From Streptomyces gossypii (GTDB lineage Bacteria; Actinomycetota; Actinomycetes; Streptomycetales; Streptomycetaceae), in the NCBI RefSeq assembly GCF_025165795.1, contig NZ_JAJAGO010000012.1, positions 248,001 through 312,000 of the forward strand: a DNA stretch of 64,000 nt, read 5' to 3'. Under the pieces are notes generated by a model. It did no database searches and was not told the DNA's origin. It saw nothing but the letters and a program-made list of their open reading frames with translations. The position numbers and the translations under genes are program-made. Below are positions 50,238-59,353 of the stretch, piece by piece; position 1 is the stretch's first letter; the number at the start of each line of letters is the position of its first letter.

Positions 50238-52562
50238 TCAGCTGAGGGAGGTGCGGACCTCGCGCGCCGCGGCCGTGAGGTGGTGGAGGGAGGCGCGGAC
50301 CTCTGCCCAGCCGCGGGTCTTCAGGCCGCAGTCGGGATTGGCCCACAACCGCTCCGCCGGGATCGCCCGCAGTCCCTCACGCAGCAGCGCGGCCATCTCC
50401 GCGGTGCCCGGCACGCGCGGCGCGTGGATGTCGTAGACGCCGGGCCCGACCTCGCGCGGGTAGCCCGCGGTGGCGAGTTCGCGGGCGATCTCCATGTGCG
50501 AGCGGGCCGCCTCAAGGGAGATGACGTCGGCGTCCAGGTCGCCGATGGCGGCCAGGATCTCGCCGAACTCGGCGTAGCACATGTGGGTGTGGATCTGGGT
50601 GTCCGCCCGTACGCCCCCGGTGGTCAACCGGAAGGCTTCGGTCGCCCAGGCCAGGTAGGAGGGGCGGTCGGCGCTCCGCAGCGGCAGCGTCTCGCGCAGC
50701 GCGGGCTCATCGACCTGGATCACGGCCGTGCCCGCCGCCTCCAGGTCGGCGACCTCGTCCCGCAGGGCGAGGGCGACCTGCCGTGCCGTGTCCGCCCGGG
50801 GCTGGTCGTCGCGGACGAAGGACCAGGCGAGCATGGTGACCGGCCCGGTGAGCATGCCCTTGACCGGTTTGCCGGTGTGGGACTGCGCGTAGCGCGTCCA
50901 GCGCAGTGTCATGGGAGCGCGGCGCGAGACGTCACCGGCCAGGACCGGCGGGCGGACGTAGCGGGTGCCGTAGGACTGCACCCAGCCGTGCCGGGTGGCC
51001 AGATAGCCGTTCAGCTGCTCGGCGAAGTACTGGACCATGTCGTTGCGTTCCGGCTCGCCGTGTACCAGCACGTCCAGCCCGGCCTGCTCCTGGAAGTCCA
51101 GCACCTGCCGGATCTCGGCGGCGATCCGTTCGTCGTACACCGCCTCGTCGATGCGGCCGGCGCGCAGGTCGGCGCGGGCGGTGCGCAGTCCGGTGGTCTG
51201 CGGGAAGGAGCCGATGGTGGTGGTGGGCAGCAGCGGCAGTCCGAGACGCGCGCGTTGGGCCGCCACCCGCTTCTCGTACGGCTGCGAGCGCCTGCTGTCC
51301 GCGGGGCCGATCGCCGCGCAGCGGGCGCGTACGGCCGGGTCGTGGGTGAGCGCGGAGGCGGAACGGGCGTGGCGGTCGGCCCGGTTGGCGGCGAGCTGCG
51401 GGCCGATGGCTTCGGTGCCCTCGGTCAGTCCGCGTGCCAGGGTGACGACTTCCTCGGTCTTCTGCCGGGCGAAGGCGAGCCAGCGGACGACCTGCGGGTC
51501 CAGGTCCGTTTCGAGGGTGGCGTCGAGGGGGACGTGCAGCAGCGAGCAGGAGGGGGCGACGTCGACCCGCCCGGCGAGGCCGAGCAGGGTGGCGAGGGTG
51601 GCCAGCGACCTCTCCAGGTTGTTGGTCCAGATGTTGCGGCCGTCCACGACGCCCGCGATCAGCCGCTTGCCTGGCAGGCCGCCGGCCGCCGCGAGGTCGT
51701 CGAGGTTGGCGGCGGCGGGCCCGGTGAAGTCGAGCGCGAGCCCCTCGACGGGGGACTGTGCGAGGACCGGCAGTGCCTCGCCCAGCCGGTCGAAGTAGGA
51801 GGCCACCAGGAGCCGCGGGCGGTCGGTGAGCGCGCCCAGGTCACGCAGGGCTCGGGTGGCGGCGCTGAGTACGGCGGGCGGCTGGTCCGCCGCGAGCGCG
51901 GGTTCGTCCAGCTGCACCCAGTCGGCGCCCGCCGCGCGGAGGTCGCCGAGCACCTCTGCGTAGACGGGGAGCAGCCGGTCCAGCAGGGTCAGCGGCTCGA
52001 AGGCGGGGTCGACGCCCGGCGCGGGCTTGGCGAGCAGCAGGAAGGTGAGCGGGCCGACGAGCACCGGCCGGGCGGCGTGGCCGAGTTGGCGTGCCTCGGT
52101 GAACTCGGCGACCGGCTTGGTGGAGTCGGCGGAGAAGACGGTGTCCGGGCCCAGTTCGGGGACCAGATAGTGGTAGTTGGTGTCGAACCACTTCGTCATC
52201 TCCAGCGGGGGTGTCCGCTGGTCGCCGCGCGCCATGGCGAAGTAGCCGTCCAGGGCGTCTGCTTCGAGTGCGGCGCGGTGCCGCGGGGGGATCGCACCCG
52301 TCATCACCAGGGTGTCGAGGACATGGTCGTAGAGTGAGAAGTCGCCGGTGGGGACCTCGCTGACTCCGGCGTCCGTGAGCCGGCGCCAGGTGTCGCGCCG
52401 CAGTCGGGCGGCGGTGCCGAGCAGTTCTCCGGCGGTGCGGCGGCCTGCCCAGTAGCCCTCGACTGCCCTCTTCAGCTCCCGGCCGGTGCCCTGGCGGGGG
52501 TAGCCGTGGACGGTGGGCAGGGGGTGGAGCGGGTGGGCGGTGGTGGCGGAACTGTCAGCCAC
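50238..52562 (-). CDS. metE: Cobalamin-independent methionine synthase
   Basis: A 774-residue MetE. Conserved blocks: FDTNYHYLVPE, VGPLTFLLLAK, and in the C-terminal catalytic barrel IHTHMCYAEFG with the zinc His/Cys, VISLEAARSHME, GPGVYDIHAPRVP and NPDCGLKTRGW with the last zinc Cys. It transfers the methyl group from methyltetrahydrofolate to homocysteine without B12. The 5' side carries a cobalamin riboswitch, so metE is repressed when B12 is present and the B12-dependent MetH can work. Confidence 0.96.
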   Translation of the reverse strand: MADSSATTAHPLHPLPTVHGYPRQGTGRELKRAVEGYWAGRRTAGELLGTAARLRRDTWRRLTDAGVSEVPTGDFSLYDHVLDTLVMTGAIPPRHRAALEADALDGYFAMARGDQRTPPLEMTKWFDTNYHYLVPELGPDTVFSADSTKPVAEFTEARQLGHAARPVLVGPLTFLLLAKPAPGVDPAFEPLTLLDRLLPVYAEVLGDLRAAGADWVQLDEPALAADQPPAVLSAATRALRDLGALTDRPRLLVASYFDRLGEALPVLAQSPVEGLALDFTGPAAANLDDLAAAGGLPGKRLIAGVVDGRNIWTNNLERSLATLATLLGLAGRVDVAPSCSLLHVPLDATLETDLDPQVVRWLAFARQKTEEVVTLARGLTEGTEAIGPQLAANRADRHARSASALTHDPAVRARCAAIGPADSRRSQPYEKRVAAQRARLGLPLLPTTTIGSFPQTTGLRTARADLRAGRIDEAVYDERIAAEIRQVLDFQEQAGLDVLVHGEPERNDMVQYFAEQLNGYLATRHGWVQSYGTRYVRPPVLAGDVSRRAPMTLRWTRYAQSHTGKPVKGMLTGPVTMLAWSFVRDDQPRADTARQVALALRDEVADLEAAGTAVIQVDEPALRETLPLRSADRPSYLAWATEAFRLTTGGVRADTQIHTHMCYAEFGEILAAIGDLDADVISLEAARSHMEIARELATAGYPREVGPGVYDIHAPRVPGTAEMAALLREGLRAIPAERLWANPDCGLKTRGWAEVRASLHHLTAAAREVRTSLS

Positions 52563-52799
52563 GGAACTCTCCTTCGCGAGTCGCGGATCGACCCCGGTGC
52601 GGCCTTGGAGGCGCGAAGGTACGGCTTACGGGTGCCGCGCGATGCCTGTGCGCGCGACGGCGCGGTGCGTGTGGTAGCGACAGCGGTCGTGATCGCGACT
52701 GCGATCGCCTCCGCCACCGGCTCCACCCGCGTGCGTGGGTGCCCGTCCATCCGCCGACCCGCCCTCGAGGTCACCGAGATCACCGCGTGCGGGACCGCA

Positions 52800-52990
52800 C
52801 GCGAGCAGTGGCAGGTCTTCGGACTCGCGGGCACACCCGCCGGTTGCTGTCGGTCGCTACCGGGCAGGGCTCCTACTGGCCGTCGCTTCCCAGACCTGGT
52901 CGGCCCAGTGCGCATGACGCCGTTCGTTCCCGCTCACCGCTGCGGGGCAGTCCCGGATTCTCACCAGGTTCCCTCTTGTCGTCGCCTCCG
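52800..52990 (-). promoter_or_regulatory. Cobalamin (B12) riboswitch in the metE leader
   Basis: Read on the minus strand, the conserved landmarks appear in the right order: AGGGAACCTGGTGAGAATCC, ACTGCCCCGCAGCGGT, and at the 3' side GAGTCCGAAGACCTGCCACTGC, the B12-box. The order and spacing match the cobalamin riboswitch consensus. About 240 bases separate it from the metE start, room for an expression platform, for which no terminator was confidently found. Confidence 0.9.
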
Positions 52991-53429
52991 CCTGGCGGGC
53001 GGATCGAACCAGCTGCACGGGCTACACAACCACAGGCTGCCCGGCCGGGTGAAGACGGCACTGCGGCAGCGGAGTCGACGGGACCGGCCGACAGCGGGCC
53101 TGGCCGCCGCGCGGGGCTGCCGGATCCGTGACGTTCCACACGATCTGCCACCCATTCCGGGCCAGTCGGCACGTGACCGCCGAAGCCCTGCCGCGGGCAG
53201 TTGCCCCGCGCAGGAGTCCGCCGCGCATGCGGTCACCTTCCACTCGTACGGGCGAATTCGCAGCTCGGGGGCGTACGGAATCACGAAGGAGTGCGCCGGG
53301 TATGCCCGCCGGGCCCGCCCGTACGGCAAAGGGGGCAGGCCGGGCGCGGGGCGCAGGGGGCGTATCCGGGGAGTCTTGTCCTGAACGCGGTGGGTGAGAT
53401 TACGGCTTCCCTGGCCTAACCTTGACGGT
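52991..53429. other. Unassigned region upstream of the metE leader
   Basis: No gene, hairpin or repeat that I can support is seen. The metE promoter should lie in its left part, but no clear -10/-35 pair stands out. Confidence 0.35.
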
Positions 53430-53618
53430 ATGTCCCCTAGTTCTTCACCTGCACCGAGGTCCTCGCGGTTACCTGTCGAGGAGGCCAATGCGGCGATCCG
53501 CGCGTTCGTGGCAGGCCGCGCGGTGTGGACTCCGGCCGACCTCGCGGAGCTGGCGCGGCTGCGGCAGGCCTGGATGGACGCCGCCAGCGGACGGGTGCGC
53601 AGCGAGGAGGCGGCTTAG
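53430..53618 (+). CDS. Small conserved-type Streptomyces protein
   Basis: A 62-residue protein, probably helical: SSRLPVEEANAAIRAFVAGR, AVWTPADLAELARLRQAWMDA, then AASGRVRSEEAA. This is the pattern of a small actinobacterial protein of unknown function. There is no obvious partner. The ATG at 53430 follows a weak ribosome site. Confidence 0.55.
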   Translation: MSPSSSPAPRSSRLPVEEANAAIRAFVAGRAVWTPADLAELARLRQAWMDAASGRVRSEEAA

Positions 53619-53649
53619 GGCCTGTCAGTTCGGCCTTCTCGGGCCCGTC

Positions 53650-55128
53650 TCACAGATCGTCCCACGCCGCCGCCAGCCGCCGCACGAGCTCGGTGAGCGT
53701 CGGCAGTGGCAGGGTGTACGGCACCCGGATGTGACTGTCGTACGCACCCTCCGGATCCATCGCGGCCCCCGGCACGACCTCGACACCGTGTCGCAGTGCG
53801 ACCTGCGCGTACACCCCGGCGTCCACCTCGTCCGGCAGCCGTACCCACAGTGCCGACCCGCCGTCGGGCGTGCGCCACCGCCAGCTGGGCAGATGCTCGG
53901 CGAGCAGCCGCTCCAGCCAGGCCAGCCGCTCCCGCAGCTCCGCCGCCCGCTGCACCCGGATCCCGGGGAGCTGCGGCACCAGCCGGGCGGCCAGGACCTG
54001 TTCGAGCACGGGGCCGCCGAGGTCGGCGAGTGTCTTGAGCCGGGCGAGGCGCTCCACGGTCTGCTCCGGTCCGCGGATCCAGCCGATCCGCAGCCCGCCC
54101 CAGACGGATTTGGCCAGTGAGCCGACGGAGAGAACCTCGGCGTCCCGTCCGGCGTGGGCGCCGATGGGCGGCGGCTCGGCCAGGGTGCTGAACCTGGCGT
54201 CGTAGGCGAGATCCTCGACAACCGGCACCCGGTGGCGGGCGGCGAGTTCGGCTACCCGGCGCCGCCTTCCCCCGGACATCAGGGTGCCCGTCGGGTTGTG
54301 GTAAGTCGGCATCACGAACAGCAGGGCGGGCGCGCGGTCGCGCAGCGCACGGTCCAGCGCGTCCGGCCGTACGCCGTCCTCGTCCATCGGCACGCCGTGC
54401 AGGCTGACGCCGAGTGCCCGGAAGGCGTCCAGGCAGCCGGGCCAACTGGGCTGCTCCACCACGACGGTGTCCCGTCGGCGCAGATACAGCCGGGCGACCA
54501 GCGCCAGCGCCTGGGTGGCGCCGGTGGTCACCAGCACCTGGCCGGGGCTGGTGGGCGTGCCGCCCTCCGAGCAGTGGGCCGCGAGGGCCTCACGCAGGGC
54601 GGGCAGGCCGCGGGGGTGGTAGCCGATGTCGGTGAGCAGCGGGTCCAGATCCCGCCCGGCCAGCTCCAGCAGGGCTTCCCGTACCTGCGGCACGGCTCCC
54701 GCGGAGGCGGTGGCAAGCGAGATGACCCCGCCGGGGCCTTCCGGCCCGTCGACCAGCCGCTGCACCAGCGAGGTGGCCCGACCGCCGGGGACCCTGCCGT
54801 CAGCACCGGGCGGCCGCTGCCCCAGAGGTGGCCCGGCGACCCGGGTACCACTGCCGCGCAGGCTGTCCAGTACTCCCGGGCCGCGCAGCTCCTCGTACGC
54901 CGTCGACACGGTGGCACGGCTCAGCGAGAGGGCCGCCGCCAGGGCGCGTTCGGAGGGCAGGCGTTCGCCCGGCCGGAGATCGCCGCGCCGTACCGCGCGG
55001 GCGAGCGCGGCGGCGAGCTTGCGGTAGAGCGGCCCGGGCCCCCGCATCCAGTCGCCGAGGACGGCGACCAGCGCGGCGGGCTCGCCGGGCAGGTCACAGC
55101 CGGGGCGGCCCGTCTCGTTCCGGTCCAC
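53650..55128 (-). CDS. MocR-family regulator (GntR HTH + aminotransferase-like domain)
   Basis: A 492-residue protein. The N-terminal winged HTH is PLYRKLAAALARAVRRGDLRPGERLPSERALAAALSLSRATVSTAYEEL. A fold-type I PLP aminotransferase domain follows, with VTTGATQALALVARLYL, PTYHNPTGTLMSGGRR and the PLP-lysine block SVGSLAKSVWGGLRIGW. Such proteins use PLP or an amino-compound as effector (PdxR, GabR). The GTG start has a strong AAAGGAGG. It is divergent from a LysE exporter and probably controls it. Confidence 0.9.
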   Translation of the reverse strand: MDRNETGRPGCDLPGEPAALVAVLGDWMRGPGPLYRKLAAALARAVRRGDLRPGERLPSERALAAALSLSRATVSTAYEELRGPGVLDSLRGSGTRVAGPPLGQRPPGADGRVPGGRATSLVQRLVDGPEGPGGVISLATASAGAVPQVREALLELAGRDLDPLLTDIGYHPRGLPALREALAAHCSEGGTPTSPGQVLVTTGATQALALVARLYLRRRDTVVVEQPSWPGCLDAFRALGVSLHGVPMDEDGVRPDALDRALRDRAPALLFVMPTYHNPTGTLMSGGRRRRVAELAARHRVPVVEDLAYDARFSTLAEPPPIGAHAGRDAEVLSVGSLAKSVWGGLRIGWIRGPEQTVERLARLKTLADLGGPVLEQVLAARLVPQLPGIRVQRAAELRERLAWLERLLAEHLPSWRWRTPDGGSALWVRLPDEVDAGVYAQVALRHGVEVVPGAAMDPEGAYDSHIRVPYTLPLPTLTELVRRLAAAWDDL

Positions 55129-55274
55129 TTCCGCCTCCTTTGGCACGGGTGCGCCGCCCCTCCGAGGACCAGGCTGGCGGGAAAGCACGCCCCAGGAACG
55201 GAGCCACCCATGGACATCGACCGTAGACCACCTCCCGCCCGCGCCTGCCCGCCGTACGGACGGGTGCGGGACTG

Positions 55275-55901
55275 ATGCCGGACCCCGCCCGCCTGCTGGC
55301 GTTCTGCGCGGCCTCGCTCGCGCTGATCCTGGTACCCGGCCCGAACCTCGTCTACATCGTGACGCACAGCGTGGCCCACGGCCGCCGCACCGGTCTGGTG
55401 TCGGTCCTGGGGGTGGAATCGGCAACCCTCGTGCATCTCGCCGCGGCCGTGTTCGGCGTCTCCGCCCTCATCACCCGGTCCGAGACGGCGTTCGCCACGG
55501 TGAAGTACGCGGGCGCCGCCTACCTGCTGGTGCTCGGGGTGCGGGCGCTGCGGCAGCGCGGCTCCAGCGCGCTCACGGGCGGCGGTGAACACGCCTCGGC
55601 GGTAAGGGTGTTCCGCGAAGGAGCGCTGGTGAACCTGCTCAACCCGAAGGTCACGCTGTTCTTCCTCGCCTTCTTCCCGCAGTTCGTCGACAACGGCGCG
55701 GGCACCGGCGTCGCCCGCGCCCAGATGCTGACGCTGAGCGTCGTCTTCCTCACCCTCTCCGTCACTCTGGACGCCACCTACGCGCTGGCCGGTGGCGCCC
55801 TGAGCGGCTGGCTGCACAGCCGCCCCGGCGTGCTCGGGCGGCAGCATCTCGCCGTGGGCGGCGTGTATCTCGCGCTTGGTGCGATGGCGGCCCTGGCCTG
55901 A
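55275..55901 (+). CDS. LysE/RhtB-family amino-acid exporter
   Basis: A 208-residue protein with six membrane segments and the family motifs LILVPGPNLVYIVTHSVAHGRRTG near the N-terminus and GALVNLLNPKVTLFFLAFFPQFV near residue 115. It exports an amino acid or analogue. It is divergent from the MocR regulator, which could sense the same amino compound. Confidence 0.9.
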   Translation: MPDPARLLAFCAASLALILVPGPNLVYIVTHSVAHGRRTGLVSVLGVESATLVHLAAAVFGVSALITRSETAFATVKYAGAAYLLVLGVRALRQRGSSALTGGGEHASAVRVFREGALVNLLNPKVTLFFLAFFPQFVDNGAGTGVARAQMLTLSVVFLTLSVTLDATYALAGGALSGWLHSRPGVLGRQHLAVGGVYLALGAMAALA

Positions 55902-55952
55902 CGGTCGACGCCAGGCCAGGGCGCACGGGTCTGCCGGTGTCCTGACTCGGTG

Positions 55953-57287
55953 TCAGCTCTTGGCGACCTCGGCCGCGTTCGCCTTGCGCTGCACCGACCC
56001 GAGGACTGCCCGCGGGTTGCCGTCCTTGGCGACCGCTCTTCCGATGCTCGACTGCACGCTCCGCACCGTCGAGCCCCACGAGACCATGTTGACGGGAAAG
56101 AAGCGCGCGTTCGGCAGCTGGTCCAGGAAGTCCCACAGCTGGCGGTGCTTCTCGTCCTCGCGCATCGCCTCCGAGGCGCTGGCGGTGACCGGCAGCAGCC
56201 CGTGCCGCTCCGCGTAGTCGATGACGTTCTTCTTCTCGTAGACGAAATCGAGGAAGGTGCGGATCTCCTCCTGGTGGCCGTTCCGGGTGAACGCCGTCAT
56301 CCAGTCCACCATCCCGGCCGCCCCCTTGGCGGGCCCGGTCCTGCCCGGCAGCGGCGCCCACCCGTAGTCGACGCCGCTCTCCAGCGCGAGGCCCATCAGC
56401 GAGGAGTTGCCGTTGAGCATGCCGACCTCCCCCTTCGCGAAGGAGGTGTACGCGTCCTGTCGGCTGGTCGAGGCGGGGTCGTCCCCGGTCAGGCGGGGGG
56501 TGACCAGCTCGTCACGCAGCCAGCTGAACGTGCGGACGTTCTGCGGGGAGTCGATGTCGTACGTGCCCGCGTCACTCGCGTAGTTGCCGCCGCCGCCCAC
56601 CATCCAGTTGAGCGTCTCGATCTGGGCCTCCTGCTTGCCCAGCGGCAGGCCGTACGGTGTGTCGATGCCCGCCTCGTCGAGTGCGACGGCTGCCTCGCGC
56701 ACCTCTTTCCATGTGCGCGGGGGGTCGTCGATGCCCGCCTCGGCGAAGAGCTTCCTGTTGTAGTAGAGCGCCTCGGTGCTGGCGGCGAACGGCAGTCCGT
56801 ACTGCACCCGCCGCACGGTGCCCGCCTCGGCGAGCGCGGTGATGAGCTCGCCCTGAGCGGGCGTGGAGAGGACGTCGCTCGCGTTGTAGAGCTTGCCGTC
56901 CTCCGCGTACTCGGCGAAGGAACCGACCGACTGCGCGAGATCGGGCTCCTTGCCCTGCTTGACCATCTCCGCGACCCGGTCGTCTATCTCGGCCCGGCTG
57001 AAGACGTCAACCTCTACGTTGATCTCCGGGTTCGTGCGCCGGAAATCCTTGATCAATTTGCTCCAGTAGCGTTTGGAACTGTCCGCCGACTGGTGGCCGT
57101 GCTCAATGGCCACCAACTGGAGTGTGACATCGCCGCTCTGGGAATCCGCGCCCCCGCAGGCCGTCAGCGTGGAGAGAAGGCTCGTGGCCAACCCCACCGC
57201 GACAAGCCCCGAATATCGTCGCCGCACTGCTCGTACCGCCTCTAGCTCAGTGATCCGTTTCCGTACCGGAGCGGTCACCACCGGCAC
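55953..57287 (-). CDS. Sugar ABC-transporter substrate-binding lipoprotein (orphan)
   Basis: A 444-residue solute-binding protein. The lipobox LTAC is at about residue 44 after a hydrophobic signal stretch. The mature protein has the two-lobe pattern of the family: LIKDFRRTNPEINVEV, FAASTEALYYNRKLFAEAGIDDPPRTWKEV, MVGGGGNYASDAGTYDI and DWMTAFTRNGHQEE. No permease or ATPase gene is adjacent, so it is an orphan binder or serves a transporter elsewhere. The N-terminal limit is uncertain. Confidence 0.88.
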   Translation of the reverse strand: MPVVTAPVRKRITELEAVRAVRRRYSGLVAVGLATSLLSTLTACGGADSQSGDVTLQLVAIEHGHQSADSSKRYWSKLIKDFRRTNPEINVEVDVFSRAEIDDRVAEMVKQGKEPDLAQSVGSFAEYAEDGKLYNASDVLSTPAQGELITALAEAGTVRRVQYGLPFAASTEALYYNRKLFAEAGIDDPPRTWKEVREAAVALDEAGIDTPYGLPLGKQEAQIETLNWMVGGGGNYASDAGTYDIDSPQNVRTFSWLRDELVTPRLTGDDPASTSRQDAYTSFAKGEVGMLNGNSSLMGLALESGVDYGWAPLPGRTGPAKGAAGMVDWMTAFTRNGHQEEIRTFLDFVYEKKNVIDYAERHGLLPVTASASEAMREDEKHRQLWDFLDQLPNARFFPVNMVSWGSTVRSVQSSIGRAVAKDGNPRAVLGSVQRKANAAEVAKS

Positions 57288-57525
57288 GGAGGGGAGTGTG
57301 CCGTGCCGCGCACTGTGAGGTCCAGATTACCGCATGTGCATCTTCGGCTTCGCGGATTCGGGGCCCCGTGTTTACCACCGCATACCATGGCATTCCCCGC
57401 GCAACCGCTTGCAGTTGGCGCGCTCTCGCCGCGCGCTTCCGTGCCCCGGGGCGACAGCGCCGGGGCACGGGGTTTGGGTCAACTAGACGACGTGACAAGG
57501 GAGTCGGGGCGGGCGGCGGCTCTGG

Positions 57526-57756
57526 CTACTCGCGCAGCCCGTCCCACAGCACCGCCCGCTCACCCGCCGGCTCGCGGGCGCCTTCGCTCGGCCACTCCCC
57601 CGTGCGGCCGGGCGAATCACCCGTGGCCACCGCCAGTTCACGCAGCCAGTCCGGCTCGCTGGCGATCTCCAGCAGCAACAGAAGGCGGGTGAGCGGAGCT
57701 TCCCAGGCGTACGGCTGCTCATCCACGTCCGACAGCAGACGGGAGGGTGTCGTCAT
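57526..57756 (-). CDS. Hypothetical small protein
   Basis: A 76-residue protein: TTPSRLLSDVDEQPYAWEAP, then an LTRLLLLLEIASEPDWLRELAVATGD helix. It lies between an orphan lipoprotein gene and the DUF397/XRE genes and is divergent from DUF397. It is plausible as a small actinobacterial protein, but no family is recognised. Confidence 0.45.
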   Translation of the reverse strand: MTTPSRLLSDVDEQPYAWEAPLTRLLLLLEIASEPDWLRELAVATGDSPGRTGEWPSEGAREPAGERAVLWDGLRE

Positions 57757-57906
57757 CACGAACTCCGCAGCGAGACTTGGGGATTGGAGGCATACCGCGC
57801 CTGATCGACGCCATCATCCCCCGCCGCGAACACCTCTGCAAGTACACATGCAAGAACACATGCAAGAACAGGTGCAAGCACACTTCGCTGTGGGAAGGTG
57901 CTTCCC

Positions 57907-58143
57907 ATGCATATTGACCATGGCATGCAGGACTCGCGGCTAGCGGGCGTCATCTGGCGCAAGAGCCGGCGGAGCAACCCGAGCGGCAACTGCGTCGAGC
58001 TGGCCGAACTGGCCGGTGGCGGTGTTGCGGTACGCAACTCGAGGCACCCCTCCGGCCCCGCGCTCATCTACACACCGGCAGAGATCACCGCCTTCATCCA
58101 GGGCGCGAAGGACGGTGACTTCGACGACTTCCTGCGGTCCTGA
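57907..58143 (+). CDS. DUF397 protein
   Basis: A 78-residue protein with the DUF397 pattern: IWRKSRRSNPSGNCVELAEL, then VAVRNSRHPSGPALIYTPAEITAFIQGAKDGDFDDF. These small proteins are almost always next to an XRE regulator in actinobacteria; here the DUF397 gene precedes the XRE gene, the less usual order, with a strong hairpin between. Confidence 0.9.
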   Translation: MHIDHGMQDSRLAGVIWRKSRRSNPSGNCVELAELAGGGVAVRNSRHPSGPALIYTPAEITAFIQGAKDGDFDDFLRS

Positions 58144-58190
58144 CCGCACCCTGCCCACCAAACACCGTCCACCGCACGTATCGCACAAGG

Positions 58191-58221
58191 GCGCCGCGTG
58201 CCCGCAACGGGCACGCGGCGC
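58191..58221. terminator. Perfect 14-bp hairpin
   Basis: GCGCCGCGTGCCCG (58191-58204), loop CAA, then the exact complement to 58221. It separates DUF397 from the XRE regulator. Confidence 0.75.
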
Positions 58222-58406
58222 GCGCATGCTCGCGCGCGCACCCGCGGACCCGAGAGCATTCCTGTGCGCCCGCGTGAGCTCGCCGCGTGCGCCGCTGTAC
58301 GCTCGCGCACCCGAGTGCGAGACTGAAGCATTACAACGCCGTACAGCCGTACGCCAGACGTCGCGAGGTACGCGGCAACACGGCATTCGGACAGGGGAGA
58401 TGGGAC

Positions 58407-59315
58407 ATGCCAGCACGGCCTGCGCGGGCGGAGCAGTCGTCGGTCCGGCGCATTCTCGACCACCCCAGGGGCGGGCCGACGATCCTCCGCATCGTGCTGG
58501 GCACCCAGCTGCGGCGGCTGCGCGAGGCAGCGGGCATATCGCGCGAGGCGGCGGGCGACGCGATCCGCGGCTCCCACGCGAAGATCAGCCGCCTGGAGCT
58601 GGGGCGTACGGGATACAAGGACCGGGACGTCGCGGACTTGCTCGCCCTCTACGGCGTCACCGACCTGCGAGACTGCGCGGAGTTCCTCGCCCTCGCCCGG
58701 CAGGCCAGCATCCCCGGCTGGTGGCATCAGTACAACGACGTGCTGCCGCAGTGGTTCGAGCAGCTGCTCGGCCTCGAGGAGGCGGCCTCCGTCATCCGCA
58801 CCTACGAGGTGCAGTTCGTGCCCGGCCTGCTGCAGACCGAGGAGTACGCCCGCGCCTGCGCCCAACTCGGGCACCCGCGTGCCCCGGCGAAGGACATCGA
58901 GCGGCGCGTCCGGCTCCGGATGGACCGGCAGGAAGTGCTGGGCCGGCCGCACGCGCCCAAACTGTGGGCGATCCTGGACGAGGCGGCGCTGCGCCGTCCG
59001 CTGGGCGGTCCCGACGTGATGCGCGATCAGATCGACCATCTCCTCCAGGCCGCCGCGCAACCGAACATCACGCTTCAGATCGCACCGTTCGACATCGGCG
59101 GCCTCGCCGCCGCGGGCGGGCCGGTGACCATCCTCCGCTTCCTGGAGCCGGATCTTCCCGACATCGTCTATCTCGAACAGCTCACCACGGCGCTCTATCT
59201 GGACAAGCAGGACGAGGTGGAGAACTACATAGTGGTGATGGACCGGCTGTCGGCGACTGCCGAACCTCCCTCCCGCACGGTGGAGTTCCTCAAGAGGATG
59301 CGCGAACGGCTCTGA
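58407..59315 (+). CDS. XRE-family regulator with DUF5753 domain
   Basis: A 302-residue protein. The N-terminal XRE HTH (LGTQLRRLREAAGISREAAGDAIRGSHAKISRLELGRTG) is followed by a C-terminal DUF5753 domain (VPGLLQTEEYARACAQL, VPYLEQL-type LPDIVYLEQLTTALYLD, PSRTVEFLKRMRERL). This is the standard Streptomyces partner of DUF397 proteins. The ATG follows AGGGGAG. It probably forms an antitoxin-like or regulatory pair with the upstream DUF397. Confidence 0.9.
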   Translation: MPARPARAEQSSVRRILDHPRGGPTILRIVLGTQLRRLREAAGISREAAGDAIRGSHAKISRLELGRTGYKDRDVADLLALYGVTDLRDCAEFLALARQASIPGWWHQYNDVLPQWFEQLLGLEEAASVIRTYEVQFVPGLLQTEEYARACAQLGHPRAPAKDIERRVRLRMDRQEVLGRPHAPKLWAILDEAALRRPLGGPDVMRDQIDHLLQAAAQPNITLQIAPFDIGGLAAAGGPVTILRFLEPDLPDIVYLEQLTTALYLDKQDEVENYIVVMDRLSATAEPPSRTVEFLKRMRERL

Positions 59316-59353
59316 ACCGCGCGCGGGCAGCCCGCTTCCCGGGTGCCCGGCCA

